Positions 43,755 to 51,658 of a stretch of DNA of 64,000 nt are shown here, one piece after another (position 1 is the first letter of the stretch; each line of letters begins with the position of its first letter). The stretch spans positions 58,358-122,357 of the forward strand of contig SUWJ01000003.1 in the NCBI GenBank assembly GCA_015061545.1. The letters run 5' to 3'. The notes beneath the pieces are model-generated. The model was not told where the DNA came from, searched no databases, and saw only the letters and a list, made by a program, of their open reading frames with translations. A program made the position numbers and the translations under genes. The DNA comes from Lentisphaerota bacterium. Its GTDB lineage: Bacteria > Verrucomicrobiota > Lentisphaeria > Victivallales > Victivallaceae.

Positions 43755-45269
43755 TCACTTATCATTGCTTGTATTGTCAACATTGCCGCCGCCTGCGCCG
43801 CTTTGCATAGCTCTCACCAACGCATCACGCTCTGTTTTATCTGCGCCCGGTGTGCTGCTGTCAATCAATCTTAATATTTCCTCTGTTTTATCCGCAGGCA
43901 GCTGCCGCAACCGGTTAAGCATCGCCAGTGCCGTTTTGCCCACCTCACGCTGGTACGGTTCATTGTCTTGATTAAACCCGCTTAAATCCAGCAGCGTTGC
44001 CACGCTTTCTTGCAGTTCAAGTATAGCAAAGTTCCGGTTGTAACTGATCGTTGGCACCGGTATTGTAGGCATCCAAGCATTGATAAAACGCCACGCCTGC
44101 ATTTCGCACTGTTCCAGCACATCTGCACGCGTGGCCATATAATGCTCAATGTTTTGGTAATCCCACGCTTTTGCCTCTGCGCTCTCCACCGCTTTGGTGT
44201 TTTCTTTGCTCGTTGCCAGCCCCACGGTGCTGTACATCTCTTTGCGCAGCGCATCAATTTCGCTGCGTATCGTTGTGGTTTCCGCTCCGCTGGGGCTGAT
44301 ATAGCGGCTTACGCCTTTGCCCTCTGCGCTCTCAAATAATGCAGCACTGCGGGCCAGCGTGTAAGATAACGGCTCATCTTTGCCGGTGGCATCATCCGTG
44401 TTTGTTTGCTGCTCATCCCGCTGGCGGTTGATCGTGTCTAAAAAATCCTCCGGGATTACCAGCAGGCCAAACATCTGCTTAACCACATTCATTTGCGCCT
44501 CGCTCCCCGCATTTAATATGCTGTCGCTAATGCGCACCACGTCCTCAAACCAATGATTTTCGCCAAGGCCGTACCCGTCAATCTCCACATGCCGCACAAA
44601 CGGCACCGCACCAAGTCCGTGCTGCACAACGCTCTCTGTGCGCTCTCCGGTGCGTTTGTTGTGGGTCAACACCAGCACCTCCGTGCGGTTCCATAATTTG
44701 CGCACCTCAATAACACTTGGTTCTGCCATCGGGTCGCTGTTATCCAAACGCACCTCAGCCTCTAACACCCACGCCAGCTTGCCATCTGCTGCATAGCTCC
44801 AATCGGGCACTTGCAGCGGGCTCAACGCAACGCCATACGGCCGCAAGCGCTCTGCAATCTCATCTGCCTTGGTTTTGTACCCGTCAAAGCTGGGCATATC
44901 AACAGCCAGCCACGCGCAGCCACAAATATTAAGGTACGTGCTAAACTGCCGCATCACCTCATCAACCCGCAGCCCGGTGCGGGTAAAATCCTCCACAACC
45001 TCGCTATCTGCGCCCTCGCGCTCCGGCCGTTTCGCCAGCACATATTGGGTAATCAGCGTTGCAATTCTGCGCGGGTAATTCATATAACTGGCCCGGTTTA
45101 TCCGTTCTATATATTCCGGCTCAATCTCGCTCATGTGCCGCACCAGCGCGCGCTTGATATATTTTGTGCCGCCGCCGTATGCGGCCAAACAACGCTGCCA
45201 TAAATTTTTATTGGCAGTATAAAAAGGATTTTCACGGCTAAAAATTAAATTGTGATCTATTGCAGGCAT
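43755..45269 (-). CDS. Portal protein
   Basis: 504 residues. Forms the dodecameric ring at the DNA-entry vertex. Recognised by length, position after the terminase-dUTPase block, and portal-type segments: KRALVRHMSEIEPEYIERINRASYMNYPRRIATLITQYVLAK, YLNICGCAWLAVDMP, FEDVVRISDSILNAGSEAQMNVVKQMFGLLVIP, YISPSGAETTTIRSEIDALRKEMYSTVG and AKAWDYQNIEHYMATRADVLEQCEMQAW. The C-terminal tail ends GGGNVDNTSNDK. Confidence 0.9.
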   Translation of the reverse strand: MPAIDHNLIFSRENPFYTANKNLWQRCLAAYGGGTKYIKRALVRHMSEIEPEYIERINRASYMNYPRRIATLITQYVLAKRPEREGADSEVVEDFTRTGLRVDEVMRQFSTYLNICGCAWLAVDMPSFDGYKTKADEIAERLRPYGVALSPLQVPDWSYAADGKLAWVLEAEVRLDNSDPMAEPSVIEVRKLWNRTEVLVLTHNKRTGERTESVVQHGLGAVPFVRHVEIDGYGLGENHWFEDVVRISDSILNAGSEAQMNVVKQMFGLLVIPEDFLDTINRQRDEQQTNTDDATGKDEPLSYTLARSAALFESAEGKGVSRYISPSGAETTTIRSEIDALRKEMYSTVGLATSKENTKAVESAEAKAWDYQNIEHYMATRADVLEQCEMQAWRFINAWMPTIPVPTISYNRNFAILELQESVATLLDLSGFNQDNEPYQREVGKTALAMLNRLRQLPADKTEEILRLIDSSTPGADKTERDALVRAMQSGAGGGNVDNTSNDK

Positions 45270-45275
45270 AATAAA

Positions 45276-45314
45276 ACCCCCGGCATGTTAAGTTTATTTT
45301 ACTATGCCGGGGGT
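45276..45314 (-). terminator. Terminator-like inverted repeat upstream of portal
   Basis: Perfect 11-bp inverted repeat ACCCCCGGCAT / ATGCCGGGGGT with a 17-nt loop and a following TTTTATT on the minus strand. Lies between the DUF4258-like gene and the portal start. Confidence 0.7.
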
Positions 45315-45332
45315 GTCAACATGGCAGCTTTT

Positions 45333-45575
45333 TTAACTGTGCTTGCGCCTTTGCTGCCGCTGGCTGCGGTAAACAGTTATAATGATATGGCGGCCTTTAT
45401 CCAGTACCACGTGTGCGGGCGGCGCGCCGTGTTGTATTTTTAAGGTGTAACGCCACGCCTCGCGTGCTGGCATATAACACCGTTTGCCGTGTTTTATGAT
45501 TGCGGCCACGGTATCAAGATTTACCCCGCGCTCCACCATTCTGTGTATGGCGTGCGGCGTTACAAAAAAACTCAT
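45333..45575 (-). CDS. DUF4258-like small protein
   Basis: 80 residues. FVTPHAIHRMVERGVNLDTVAAIIKHGKRCYMPAREAWRYTLKIQHG has the 'H-x3-RM-x-RG' start of DUF4258-type (RelE-superfamily-like) proteins. Possible RNase or toxin-like fold, but no antitoxin is paired. It overlaps dut by 4 bp. Confidence 0.65.
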   Translation of the reverse strand: MSFFVTPHAIHRMVERGVNLDTVAAIIKHGKRCYMPAREAWRYTLKIQHGAPPAHVVLDKGRHIIITVYRSQRQQRRKHS

Positions 45576-45988
45576 TTCCCCGTACTCCCATAGCCGCCTG
45601 CGCCTCGTTCTGTTTCGCTTAACTCATCCACCCGCGTAAACTCCACCACCTCCACCGGCACAATAAGCAGCTGGCATATCCTTTCCCCCACATTGTACGG
45701 TTTTGTACTGCCGGTAAATTTCGCAGTAATCTCCCCCCGGTAATCGCTATCAATCACGCCAACGCTGTTGCAAAGCATGCTGCCGGTGCGGTAAATGCTG
45801 CTGCGCGGGGTTATCAATCCCACATATCCGGCCGGTATCTCCACCGCAATGCCGGTGCGGTAACTCCACGCATCCACCTCTTTTTCTTTGCTGTAATCCA
45901 CCGCCATTAAATCATAACCGGCTGCCCCCGCTGTTCCTTGTTTCGGGGTTTTTGCCATTGGGTGCATTTTCTTAAATCTGATCTGCAT
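45572..45988 (-). CDS. dut: dUTP diphosphatase
   Basis: 138 residues. Hydrolyses dUTP to dUMP, keeping uracil out of phage DNA. All five motifs are visible: AGAAGYDLMA, PRSSIYRTG, NSVGVIDSDYRGEI (catalytic Asp), GERICQLLIVP and RGAGGYGSTG. The ATG at 45988 is preferred because the earlier in-frame start lies within its ribosome site (GGAGGAG). Homotrimeric family, normal length. Confidence 0.95.
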   Translation of the reverse strand: MQIRFKKMHPMAKTPKQGTAGAAGYDLMAVDYSKEKEVDAWSYRTGIAVEIPAGYVGLITPRSSIYRTGSMLCNSVGVIDSDYRGEITAKFTGSTKPYNVGERICQLLIVPVEVVEFTRVDELSETERGAGGYGSTGK

Positions 45989-46445
45989 TTTCTCCTCCAT
46001 CCTGCGGCATAATCGCGCGCATAATAGTTAAATAATAATATCTGTTTTGCAAGTTATTTGTACGGCTTGCAAGCTGTTTTGATATGTCTATCCCCTGTTG
46101 CCTTGCTGTTGTGTTTATTGCTTTGCAAACCTCTGCCAGTATCGCCAATGCACCTTGGGCTATGGCCAGCGCCTCGTTGCGCTGCTGCGTTGGTGTTGCC
46201 TGCTCCGGCCGCAATATCCTTTTGGGCCTCTGCTGCTCCGGTTTTATATACTCGTGCAGCTCCCCTGTATCAAGCATTTTGCGCACATCTTTGTATTGCC
46301 GGTTTAACAAGCTGCTGGCTGGCAGCACCCATATAATATGCCCGCCCCGTGTCATTGCCGCGCTGCGCCCCTGCTTTGCCATCTCATCCAGCACCGCGCT
46401 GCGCAGTATCGCCGGTCCCAATTTACCTTTATATTGTCGCATCAT
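45972..46445 (-). CDS. Hypothetical protein downstream of DGR target 2
   Basis: 157 residues. N-terminal part (AILRSAVLDEMAKQGRSAAMTRGGHIIWVLPASSLLNR) then a helical C-terminus (NEALAIAQGALAILAEVCKAINTTARQQGIDISKQL). It begins 15 bp from the hairpin that follows VR2. It does not resemble the Avd-like protein closely, though both are helical. No family recognised. Confidence 0.6.
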   Translation of the reverse strand: MMRQYKGKLGPAILRSAVLDEMAKQGRSAAMTRGGHIIWVLPASSLLNRQYKDVRKMLDTGELHEYIKPEQQRPKRILRPEQATPTQQRNEALAIAQGALAILAEVCKAINTTARQQGIDISKQLASRTNNLQNRYYYLTIMRAIMPQDGGENADQI

Positions 46446-46460
46446 TGTACACCTCTTTTA

Positions 46461-46482
46461 CCCCACCCACAAGGGGGTGGGG
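46461..46482 (-). promoter_or_regulatory. Hairpin downstream of VR2 (DGR target-recognition element)
   Basis: CCCCACCC-ACAAGG-GGGTGGGG, an 8-bp perfect stem with a 6-nt loop, 24 bp beyond VR2. The sequence between stem and repeat shares GATTACG and GGATTGTTT with the VR1 flank. Confidence 0.78.
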
Positions 46483-46493
46483 ATTGTTTGGAT

Positions 46494-47369
46494 TTACCCG
46501 ATTACGCAAGCCGGGGCCACGGCGCGTGCATAGTTAGCGTAGTAGTAGTTCAGCGTGCCCGCGGTAGTAACGATGTACACATAATTCGTATAACCGGGGT
46601 GCGGGGAGCGCAGCCACCAATAATGGCCGCGCAAAAACTGCTGCGGCAAATCAAGTTTTTCCCCCTCTGCCACATCATTGTTGGCATCGCCAAAAACCTC
46701 TGTGCGGCTCAGCAGGTAAAATTTATCTTTGGTTTTCTCTGCCATCCCCGGTTTATCCCATAATGCTGTTATGGTATTGTGATCTTTTACACATTCCAAA
46801 AAAGCAGCATCAAACCCGGCCAAAAAACCCGGCACATTGTGGGCATAGCCCGGCGCAACATCCCAGCTGTTTTGCATCCCCCACCATTTGCCAGCGGCCC
46901 CGCTGCTGTTAAGCCACTGCCGCAACGCGCTTTCGCGCCAGCTGTTGTATCCGTAATCTCGGCCGCGCGTATTGCACTTCCCTGTATTGTCGGTGGTAAG
47001 CTCGCCCTCGTCAAATTCAAAATCAAACGCCACCGGCTGCGTTACCACCAGCGTTACGGCGCTGGCCGTAACTGCGCAAACGCGCCAAATGATACACCCG
47101 CCCTGCCATCCCAGCTGTTTATGCGGTGTTGCCACCAGCTGCCCCACCTTAAAAATACTTTCGGCTCTCTTGTCGCGGCACACTCCCCGCACCTTTTCCC
47201 AATCCAGCAGCGCAGGCCGCAGGCCGGTATCATCCAGCCCCATTTTATCCGGCACCGGCTTTTGTTTTGTTGCAGCACCCTGTTGCAAATTGCGCATTAC
47301 CGCAATGATCTCCTGCGGTTTGCCATCCAGCTGCAAAGTTTTACCCGTTTGATAAAGTCTTGCTCTCAT
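46494..47369 (-). CDS. DGR target protein 2, DUF6273-like variable lectin-fold protein
   Basis: 291 residues from the ATG at 47369 (GGAG 8 bp upstream; the ATG two codons earlier is too close to it). The N-terminal ~55 residues (ARLYQTGKTLQLDGKPQEIIAVMRNL) are unlike target 1. A small domain with VGQLVATPHKQLGWQGGCIIWRVCAV follows. The C-terminal DUF6273-like domain shares YGYNSWRESALRQWLN, QNSWDVAPGYAHNVPGFLAG and LLSRTEVFGDANNDVAEGEKL with target 1. It ends in VR2 (WWLRSPHPGYTNYVY...AVAPACVIG). It lies in the dut-portal region, 21 kb from the RT, so must be served in trans. No tail gene is adjacent, so its function may differ from target 1. Confidence 0.88.
   Translation of the reverse strand: MRARLYQTGKTLQLDGKPQEIIAVMRNLQQGAATKQKPVPDKMGLDDTGLRPALLDWEKVRGVCRDKRAESIFKVGQLVATPHKQLGWQGGCIIWRVCAVTASAVTLVVTQPVAFDFEFDEGELTTDNTGKCNTRGRDYGYNSWRESALRQWLNSSGAAGKWWGMQNSWDVAPGYAHNVPGFLAGFDAAFLECVKDHNTITALWDKPGMAEKTKDKFYLLSRTEVFGDANNDVAEGEKLDLPQQFLRGHYWWLRSPHPGYTNYVYIVTTAGTLNYYYANYARAVAPACVIG
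46507..46620 (-). repeat. DGR variable repeat VR2
   Basis: 114 bp with the same boundaries as VR1 and TR. About 20 differences from the TR, 8 at TR adenines. Variable codons (AAC, TAC, ATC, ACT, TAT, CGC) are all one or two adenine substitutions away from AAC/AAT. Confidence 0.9.
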
Positions 47370-47386
47370 ATCCATTGCTCCTTATA

Positions 47387-47581
47387 TCAAATAACTGCCT
47401 GCACCACTGCAATAATGCCAGCCAATGCCAACACACAAACAAACACCAAGCCCACCGCATCCGCGCTTGCAATAAGCTCCTCCGGGGTACGGCCTTGGCC
47501 TCCCATTACGCCCTCAACCTCATACTCTCCGCGCGCCAGCTGCTCCGGCGTTGCCGTTTCTCTTGTCGGTACCTTGTTCAT
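47387..47581 (-). CDS. Small single-span membrane protein
   Basis: 64 residues: polar N-terminus with RGEYEVEGVMGGQGRTPEELIASADAV, then one C-terminal membrane helix (GLVFVCVLALAGIIAVVQAVI). It precedes DGR target 2 by 17 bp and is probably translated with it. Function unknown; a membrane partner of the target is possible but speculative. Confidence 0.55.
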   Translation of the reverse strand: MNKVPTRETATPEQLARGEYEVEGVMGGQGRTPEELIASADAVGLVFVCVLALAGIIAVVQAVI

Positions 47582-47595
47582 CTTGTTTTTTCTCC

Positions 47596-47829
47596 TTATG
47601 CGTTTGTAATGTCCTCAATGTATTCCCCGGCTTCTTCAAGGCTGTTGCGCAGGCTGTCAAGGTTGTCAATGGCCGCCTGCATGGCTTCGCCGCGTTCCGT
47701 TTCTTGCAGGCTTTCCGGTAGGTTGTCAAAAGCCTCTTGCTCGGCCTCTGCCAGTTCGTTAACCTGCAACATAAGGCCGCCCAGCGCTTCGCGGATTTCT
47801 TCAAGGGTTTTGCGTCTTGCTTTGTTCAT
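47596..47829 (-). CDS. Small acidic coiled-coil protein
   Basis: 77 residues from the ATG at 47829 (AAGGAG upstream). Strongly acidic heptad pattern (ARRKTLEEIREALGGLMLQVNELAEAEQEAFDNL...NLDSLRNSLEEAGEYIEDI). No family recognised. Confidence 0.6.
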   Translation of the reverse strand: MNKARRKTLEEIREALGGLMLQVNELAEAEQEAFDNLPESLQETERGEAMQAAIDNLDSLRNSLEEAGEYIEDITNA

Positions 47830-47880
47830 GGTAATACTCCTTGTGGTTGTTTGCCCCGGCAACACCGGGGCTGTGGTTTT

Positions 47881-48162
47881 TTATCTCATGTATCGCACAT
47901 CAATTTGCGGCGCATGCTTTTTTATTTCATCCCTTGCCCGGCTGCTTAAATAGTTGCCTATCGCATCGTTGTTGCCCTTGCGCGTGTCTTTCATTAAGCG
48001 CGCTGCTGCATCAACCTCATCCGGCAGCTTTAATTTTAATGCGTTCCAGCCCTCTCCATCAAATGCCATATACGGGTGCTGCTCATCAAAAAAGGCGCTT
48101 ACATCTGCCCCTGTAAGCTGGCTCCCTATCCAGCGCTCAACTGTTATGATCTTAAACCGCAT
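47881..48162 (-). CDS. Hypothetical phage protein
   Basis: 93 residues from the ATG at 48162, which overlaps the previous gene's end by 11 bp (an AGCAGG ribosome site lies within it). RFKIITVERWIGSQLTGADVSAFFDEQHPYMAFDGEGWNALKLKLP then a basic helix. Unknown function. Confidence 0.55.
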   Translation of the reverse strand: MRFKIITVERWIGSQLTGADVSAFFDEQHPYMAFDGEGWNALKLKLPDEVDAAARLMKDTRKGNNDAIGNYLSSRARDEIKKHAPQIDVRYMR

Positions 48163-48409
48163 CCTGCTGTGCTCCTTTGCCTGCATTGTCAATGCGTTTG
48201 CATTGCTCTGCAATAACCTTTTGTACCGCAACCGCGTTGCTGTTTTCAAAATCCTCCGGCACCCGTATTATGGCATAGCTATTGGGCTCATATACGCCAT
48301 CCTCCCTGTCGACTTCCTCATACTCTGCCAGCCAGCGTTTTGCCCACAACAGTGTGGCAAACTCATCATATACTTTGCCATTTTTGGCATCTGCAAGCAA
48401 ATATTTCAT
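48152..48409 (-). CDS. Hypothetical phage protein
   Basis: 85 residues: MKYLLADAKNGKVYDEFATLLWAKRWLAEYEEVDREDGVYEPNSYAIIRV. A small alpha/beta protein of the kind common in phage early-middle operons. Unknown function; coupled to the next gene. Confidence 0.55.
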   Translation of the reverse strand: MKYLLADAKNGKVYDEFATLLWAKRWLAEYEEVDREDGVYEPNSYAIIRVPEDFENSNAVAVQKVIAEQCKRIDNAGKGAQQDAV

Positions 48410-48464
48410 ATCCGCACCTCTTTATTGCCATACCCCCGCGCTCGCGGGGGCGTGGCTGTTACTT

Positions 48465-48833
48465 TTATTTTACAATCTTGCACGGGGTGTTTTTGGCAAA
48501 CAGCGTAACTGTTTCGCGTTTGTAATAGTGCCTGCTGCCGTGCTGCAAGTAGCCGGTTTTGGTGGTTACATTGCCCACCGTACCCGGCCCCGGCATTGTT
48601 CTAAATCCGCAATCGTGGTGCGGCGTGGTAAGCTCCGGCACCGGTACCCACTCCTTTTTTTCGTTCAGCCGGTACCAATAACTCACCTGCAAAATCTCCC
48701 AATAAAAATGGTAATCGTGGCTGCTGGTGCGGGTAACCGTAATGGTGCGGCGTTCGGTGATCTGCGGCACGTGGTTTTCATCCTGCCGCCAGTTAAAAGT
48801 ATCTATTGTTGCCTCAAAAGTGTGCTTTGCCAT
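48465..48833 (-). CDS. Hypothetical phage protein
   Basis: 122 residues from the ATG at 48833. Beta-rich (TFEATIDTFNWRQDENHVPQITERRTITVTRTSSHDYHFYWEILQVSYWYRL), basic C-terminus. No family recognised. Confidence 0.55.
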   Translation of the reverse strand: MAKHTFEATIDTFNWRQDENHVPQITERRTITVTRTSSHDYHFYWEILQVSYWYRLNEKKEWVPVPELTTPHHDCGFRTMPGPGTVGNVTTKTGYLQHGSRHYYKRETVTLFAKNTPCKIVK

Positions 48834-48882
48834 GATCTTATGCTCCTTGTGTTTACAAGGGGCCTTGCGGCCCCCCGGTGGT

Positions 48883-49581
48883 TTATTTCTCGTTGCAAAA
48901 ACGGGTTTCAAGCTCAAAAATGCCAATATCACCCTTGAAAGGGCGGTTGGTGCGCGCCTGCATGTTGCGCAGGCGCTGCCAGTAGTGTGGCAGGTGGGTG
49001 TAAATGTTTCGCAGCTCTTTCAGGTTTTTGTTTGCGCAGCACCAGCAGCTCACGCGGTCCAAAATTTCGTAAAGCCGCACACCGTGTTCAACCCATTCAA
49101 AGCCCTTGCCGTAACAGTATGCAAGGCAGTCTGCCTCGGTCATGCCAAATTCGACAAGCGGCAAAACCCGGTTTTCCCGCGCTGATTTTGTGATGCGCCT
49201 TGTTTCATCAGCCGCAATGCCCACAAACTCGATGCACCCAGCACAATGCTTTTTCAAGGCAGCAATCTTTTTGGTCGTGCCCCAGCGGCACCTTCCTCCG
49301 CACCAGCTGTACCCATAATGCACCCCGCCGCCCTTTTCATTTACCGGGCGTTCAAACATATCGTAATCCATGCTGTTTTGGGGTTTAAGCTCTGTGTATG
49401 CTATGCCGTTGGCAGTCAAAATAGGCAGCACGGCATCCCGCGTTGCGTATATGGCATCAAACTCCTTGCCGGTGTCATAAAAAACAACCTCGTGCACCGG
49501 TATGCGTTTTTCAATCAAAAGCAGCAGCATGGCCAAGCTGTCTTTGCCAAAGCTGCAACTCACAATGTTTTTTTGTGCCAT
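48883..49581 (-). CDS. PAPS-reductase-like PP-loop ATPase
   Basis: 232 residues from the ATG at 49581. The PP-loop CSFGKDSLAMLLLL binds ATP. DTGKEFDAIYATRDAVLPIL, SWCGGRCRWGTTKKIAALK, GIAADETRRI and a C-terminal SCWCCANKNLKEL (Cys cluster) match the phage PAPS-reductase/sulfotransferase group. Such proteins may act in sulfur-containing nucleic-acid modification or redox metabolism; a role in assimilatory sulfate reduction is unlikely in a phage. It is the first gene behind promoter P1 and heads the leftward unit to target 2, dut and portal. Confidence 0.8.
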   Translation of the reverse strand: MAQKNIVSCSFGKDSLAMLLLLIEKRIPVHEVVFYDTGKEFDAIYATRDAVLPILTANGIAYTELKPQNSMDYDMFERPVNEKGGGVHYGYSWCGGRCRWGTTKKIAALKKHCAGCIEFVGIAADETRRITKSARENRVLPLVEFGMTEADCLAYCYGKGFEWVEHGVRLYEILDRVSCWCCANKNLKELRNIYTHLPHYWQRLRNMQARTNRPFKGDIGIFELETRFCNEK

Positions 49582-49635
49582 CTTCTTCTCCTTGTGTTGT
49601 GGTTTTTTCTGTGGCATCGTGCCCTACAATGATAA

Positions 49636-49687
49636 AATATAATGCTTCATTTACAAAATGCAAGCCCTGTTTGGTTTATTTTGTAAA
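49636..49687 (-). promoter_or_regulatory. Phage promoter P1 with paired operator half-sites
   Basis: Minus strand TTGCAT (49658-49663), 16-bp spacer, TATATT (49636-49641). Inverted half-sites TTTACAAAAT (49650-49659, inside the promoter) and ATTTTGTAAA (49678-49687) are 18 bp apart. The same arrangement recurs at P3. Confidence 0.7.
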
Positions 49688-49703
49688 TATTTCCCAAAAA
49701 ATT

Positions 49704-50969
49704 TTATACAATGGGCCCGCTGCCGCGTTTGCTGCTCAATTCGGTGATTGCCCATACCAGTGCATCCATGCGGTCGGGGCTGGCCTCTTTATCATATCCG
49801 CAGTAGTTGCACATCTGCCACTCCAACTGCCCAAAGCTGCCGCAATGGTGCACCAGCCCCTTTTCGTATAACGCTGCCACCGGCTCCGCTCGCACGATCT
49901 TTCCCCGGCTGGCGTGTACCGCCTTGTACGGCACGCGCTGCGCCGCCTGCCGCAGCATTTGCTCCACCATATCCCCGCCGTTGTTGGTTTCAGCCACCAC
50001 GCGATCTGCCCGGTACTCATTGTACGCATTAACCACGGCCGCAGCCCATGCGCTCGGGCTGGCGTGGGTGCTGCGATCTGCCAACACAAAGTAATGCCGC
50101 TGGCCGCGTATCGTTTTGCTGCCTGCCACCACAATGCCTGTTTCATCGCTGCCTTTTGCGCTGGTTACTGCCGGGTCAACCGCCACAACAATGCGCTCCA
50201 AGGGCATAGGTACCGCCGCCACGCGGTACGGTGCAATAAGCTCCTCATTCCACAATGCGCCCTCTGTATTTCCCGCCCAAAATCCCAAGTAAATATTAAG
50301 GTATTTTTGGTAATTGCGCGCCTTGCAATCCTCGGCCATTTGCAAAAATTTGGCATTTAAGTGCTGCCTGTTGTCGCGGTAATCGGTATGTATATAGCAG
50401 GTATCGCCAACAATGCCGTTAAAGTCATCGGGCACGTTGCGCTCAGCAAAAAACCGGCGATATATCCAGTGCTTTTTGTCGGTTGGGTTCAAGGATAATA
50501 TCACCCGGTTTTTTATATCCACATCGCGCAATGTAAGATCTATGCGATCAAACGCGGCCTCATCAACAAGCTCCTGGGCCTCATCAACCAAGGCAAGGCC
50601 TATGCGCTTGATACTTTTTAGCTGGGCCTCGTTGGAGCCACGGGAGGTTTGAATGCCACGGAAGAACATGGAGAAATTGGTGGAGGTGTTGCGCATATCG
50701 GTATTGCTTTTGGTAACAATGCCCGCAAGGCCCATCAGCTCCAATTTCTCGTAAAACTCCGGGATAATGGATACTTTGGCAGATACAAGCGTTTGCCGCA
50801 GATACAATATGTTGTAATCTGCCGTGGCGTGATCTGTCGCAACGGCGCTGCTTATAGCATAGCTTTTACCGCTGCCGCGCCCACCCGTTACGATAAAATA
50901 CCGGCACGGGCATGCCGGGTTAAACAACGGGGCATATTTGCGGTTAAATACAATCTTATTGCTGGCCAT
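49704..50969 (-). CDS. terL: Terminase large subunit
   Basis: 421 residues from the ATG at 50969. Packaging ATPase: Walker A VTGGRGSGKSYA (about 27-38), Walker B IGLALVDEAQEL, coupling motif LSLNPTDKKHW. Nuclease: VVAVDPAVTSAKGSDETGIV, VAETNNGGDMVEQM and ASPDRMDALVWAITEL. It overlaps terS by 14 bp. Its end is followed by P1, so packaging genes belong to the P2 transcript and the portal group to P1. Confidence 0.95.
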   Translation of the reverse strand: MASNKIVFNRKYAPLFNPACPCRYFIVTGGRGSGKSYAISSAVATDHATADYNILYLRQTLVSAKVSIIPEFYEKLELMGLAGIVTKSNTDMRNTSTNFSMFFRGIQTSRGSNEAQLKSIKRIGLALVDEAQELVDEAAFDRIDLTLRDVDIKNRVILSLNPTDKKHWIYRRFFAERNVPDDFNGIVGDTCYIHTDYRDNRQHLNAKFLQMAEDCKARNYQKYLNIYLGFWAGNTEGALWNEELIAPYRVAAVPMPLERIVVAVDPAVTSAKGSDETGIVVAGSKTIRGQRHYFVLADRSTHASPSAWAAAVVNAYNEYRADRVVAETNNGGDMVEQMLRQAAQRVPYKAVHASRGKIVRAEPVAALYEKGLVHHCGSFGQLEWQMCNYCGYDKEASPDRMDALVWAITELSSKRGSGPIV

Positions 50970-51348
50970 CCTCGCTGCCCTCTGCTGCATCAGCAGGCGC
51001 GGCGGCGGTGTCCTCAAAACATATCACCGGTGGCTGCACCGTTGCGCCGGTAAGCTGCAACTGCTGCTGCGCACCCCATCCCCGGTGCCTGCCTTTGCGC
51101 TCCAAGTAAAACGCAATGGCTCTAAAATCGCCACCCTTTACCAAATGCAGCAATTTACTCTCTGCAAAATCCAGCCCCCGTTCCTGCTCATCCTCAATTA
51201 CCTGCTGCACCTCCGGCCAGCGCTGCCGGTAGTTGTAAAAAGTGCGGCGGCTCACACCCAGCTGTTTACGGGCATCCTCCAATATCCCCAAGCAGCCTTT
51301 GCAGGCCTCCAACACCTCTGCTTTTGTTCTTCGCATCTTGTTTGCCAT
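50956..51348 (-). CDS. terS: Terminase small subunit
   Basis: 130 residues from the ATG at 51348 (AAAGGTG upstream; the upstream extension is unlikely). A helix-turn-helix near the N-terminus (RTKAEVLEACKGCLGILEDARKQLGVSRRTFYNYRQRWPEV), an oligomerisation helix (EDEQERGLDFAESKLLHLVKGGDFRAIAFYLERKGRHRGWG) and an acidic tail. It recognises the packaging start and hands DNA to TerL. Confidence 0.9.
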   Translation of the reverse strand: MANKMRRTKAEVLEACKGCLGILEDARKQLGVSRRTFYNYRQRWPEVQQVIEDEQERGLDFAESKLLHLVKGGDFRAIAFYLERKGRHRGWGAQQQLQLTGATVQPPVICFEDTAAAPADAAEGSEDGQQ

Positions 51349-51364
51349 AATCTGCACCTTTGGG

Positions 51365-51658
51365 TTACGGGTTTGGGGTGGTATCGGCGGTAAAGTCGGC
51401 GGTAAAGCGCGCAAAGGGCAAAGGTACGCAGCTGGATAACTCCAAATAGGTGCGGGAGTGTTCGGGGAAGGTGTGTATGGCAAAATGGGATTCGGCCAAC
51501 AAAAACAAGGCCGTGTACCCCTGCGGCGTAAAATAATGTTCCGCAATCCGCAGCACCTTAAACCCGCACGCCGCCAGCGCCTCCAAATAATACGCCCTTA
51601 ATCTGTCCGGCTCCGTTTCGCCGCACCAGCCGTGCCAATTATATATCTGCGCTTTCAT
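51365..51658 (-). CDS. Short S-adenosylmethionine-decarboxylase-like pyruvoyl enzyme
   Basis: 97 residues from the ATG at 51658, overlapping the methyltransferase end by 20 bp. The segment LAESHFAIHTFPEHSRTYLELSSC matches the SpeD/SpeH core: Glu56-Ser57 is the self-cleavage pair that makes the pyruvoyl group, followed by His62 and Cys77 at exactly the family's spacing. It is shorter than cellular enzymes (about 125-130). Related phage and bacterial homologues have been found with arginine or ornithine decarboxylase activity, so the substrate is open. Possible roles: polyamine supply for DNA packaging next to TerS, or SAM depletion. Confidence 0.82.
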   Translation of the reverse strand: MKAQIYNWHGWCGETEPDRLRAYYLEALAACGFKVLRIAEHYFTPQGYTALFLLAESHFAIHTFPEHSRTYLELSSCVPLPFARFTADFTADTTPNP

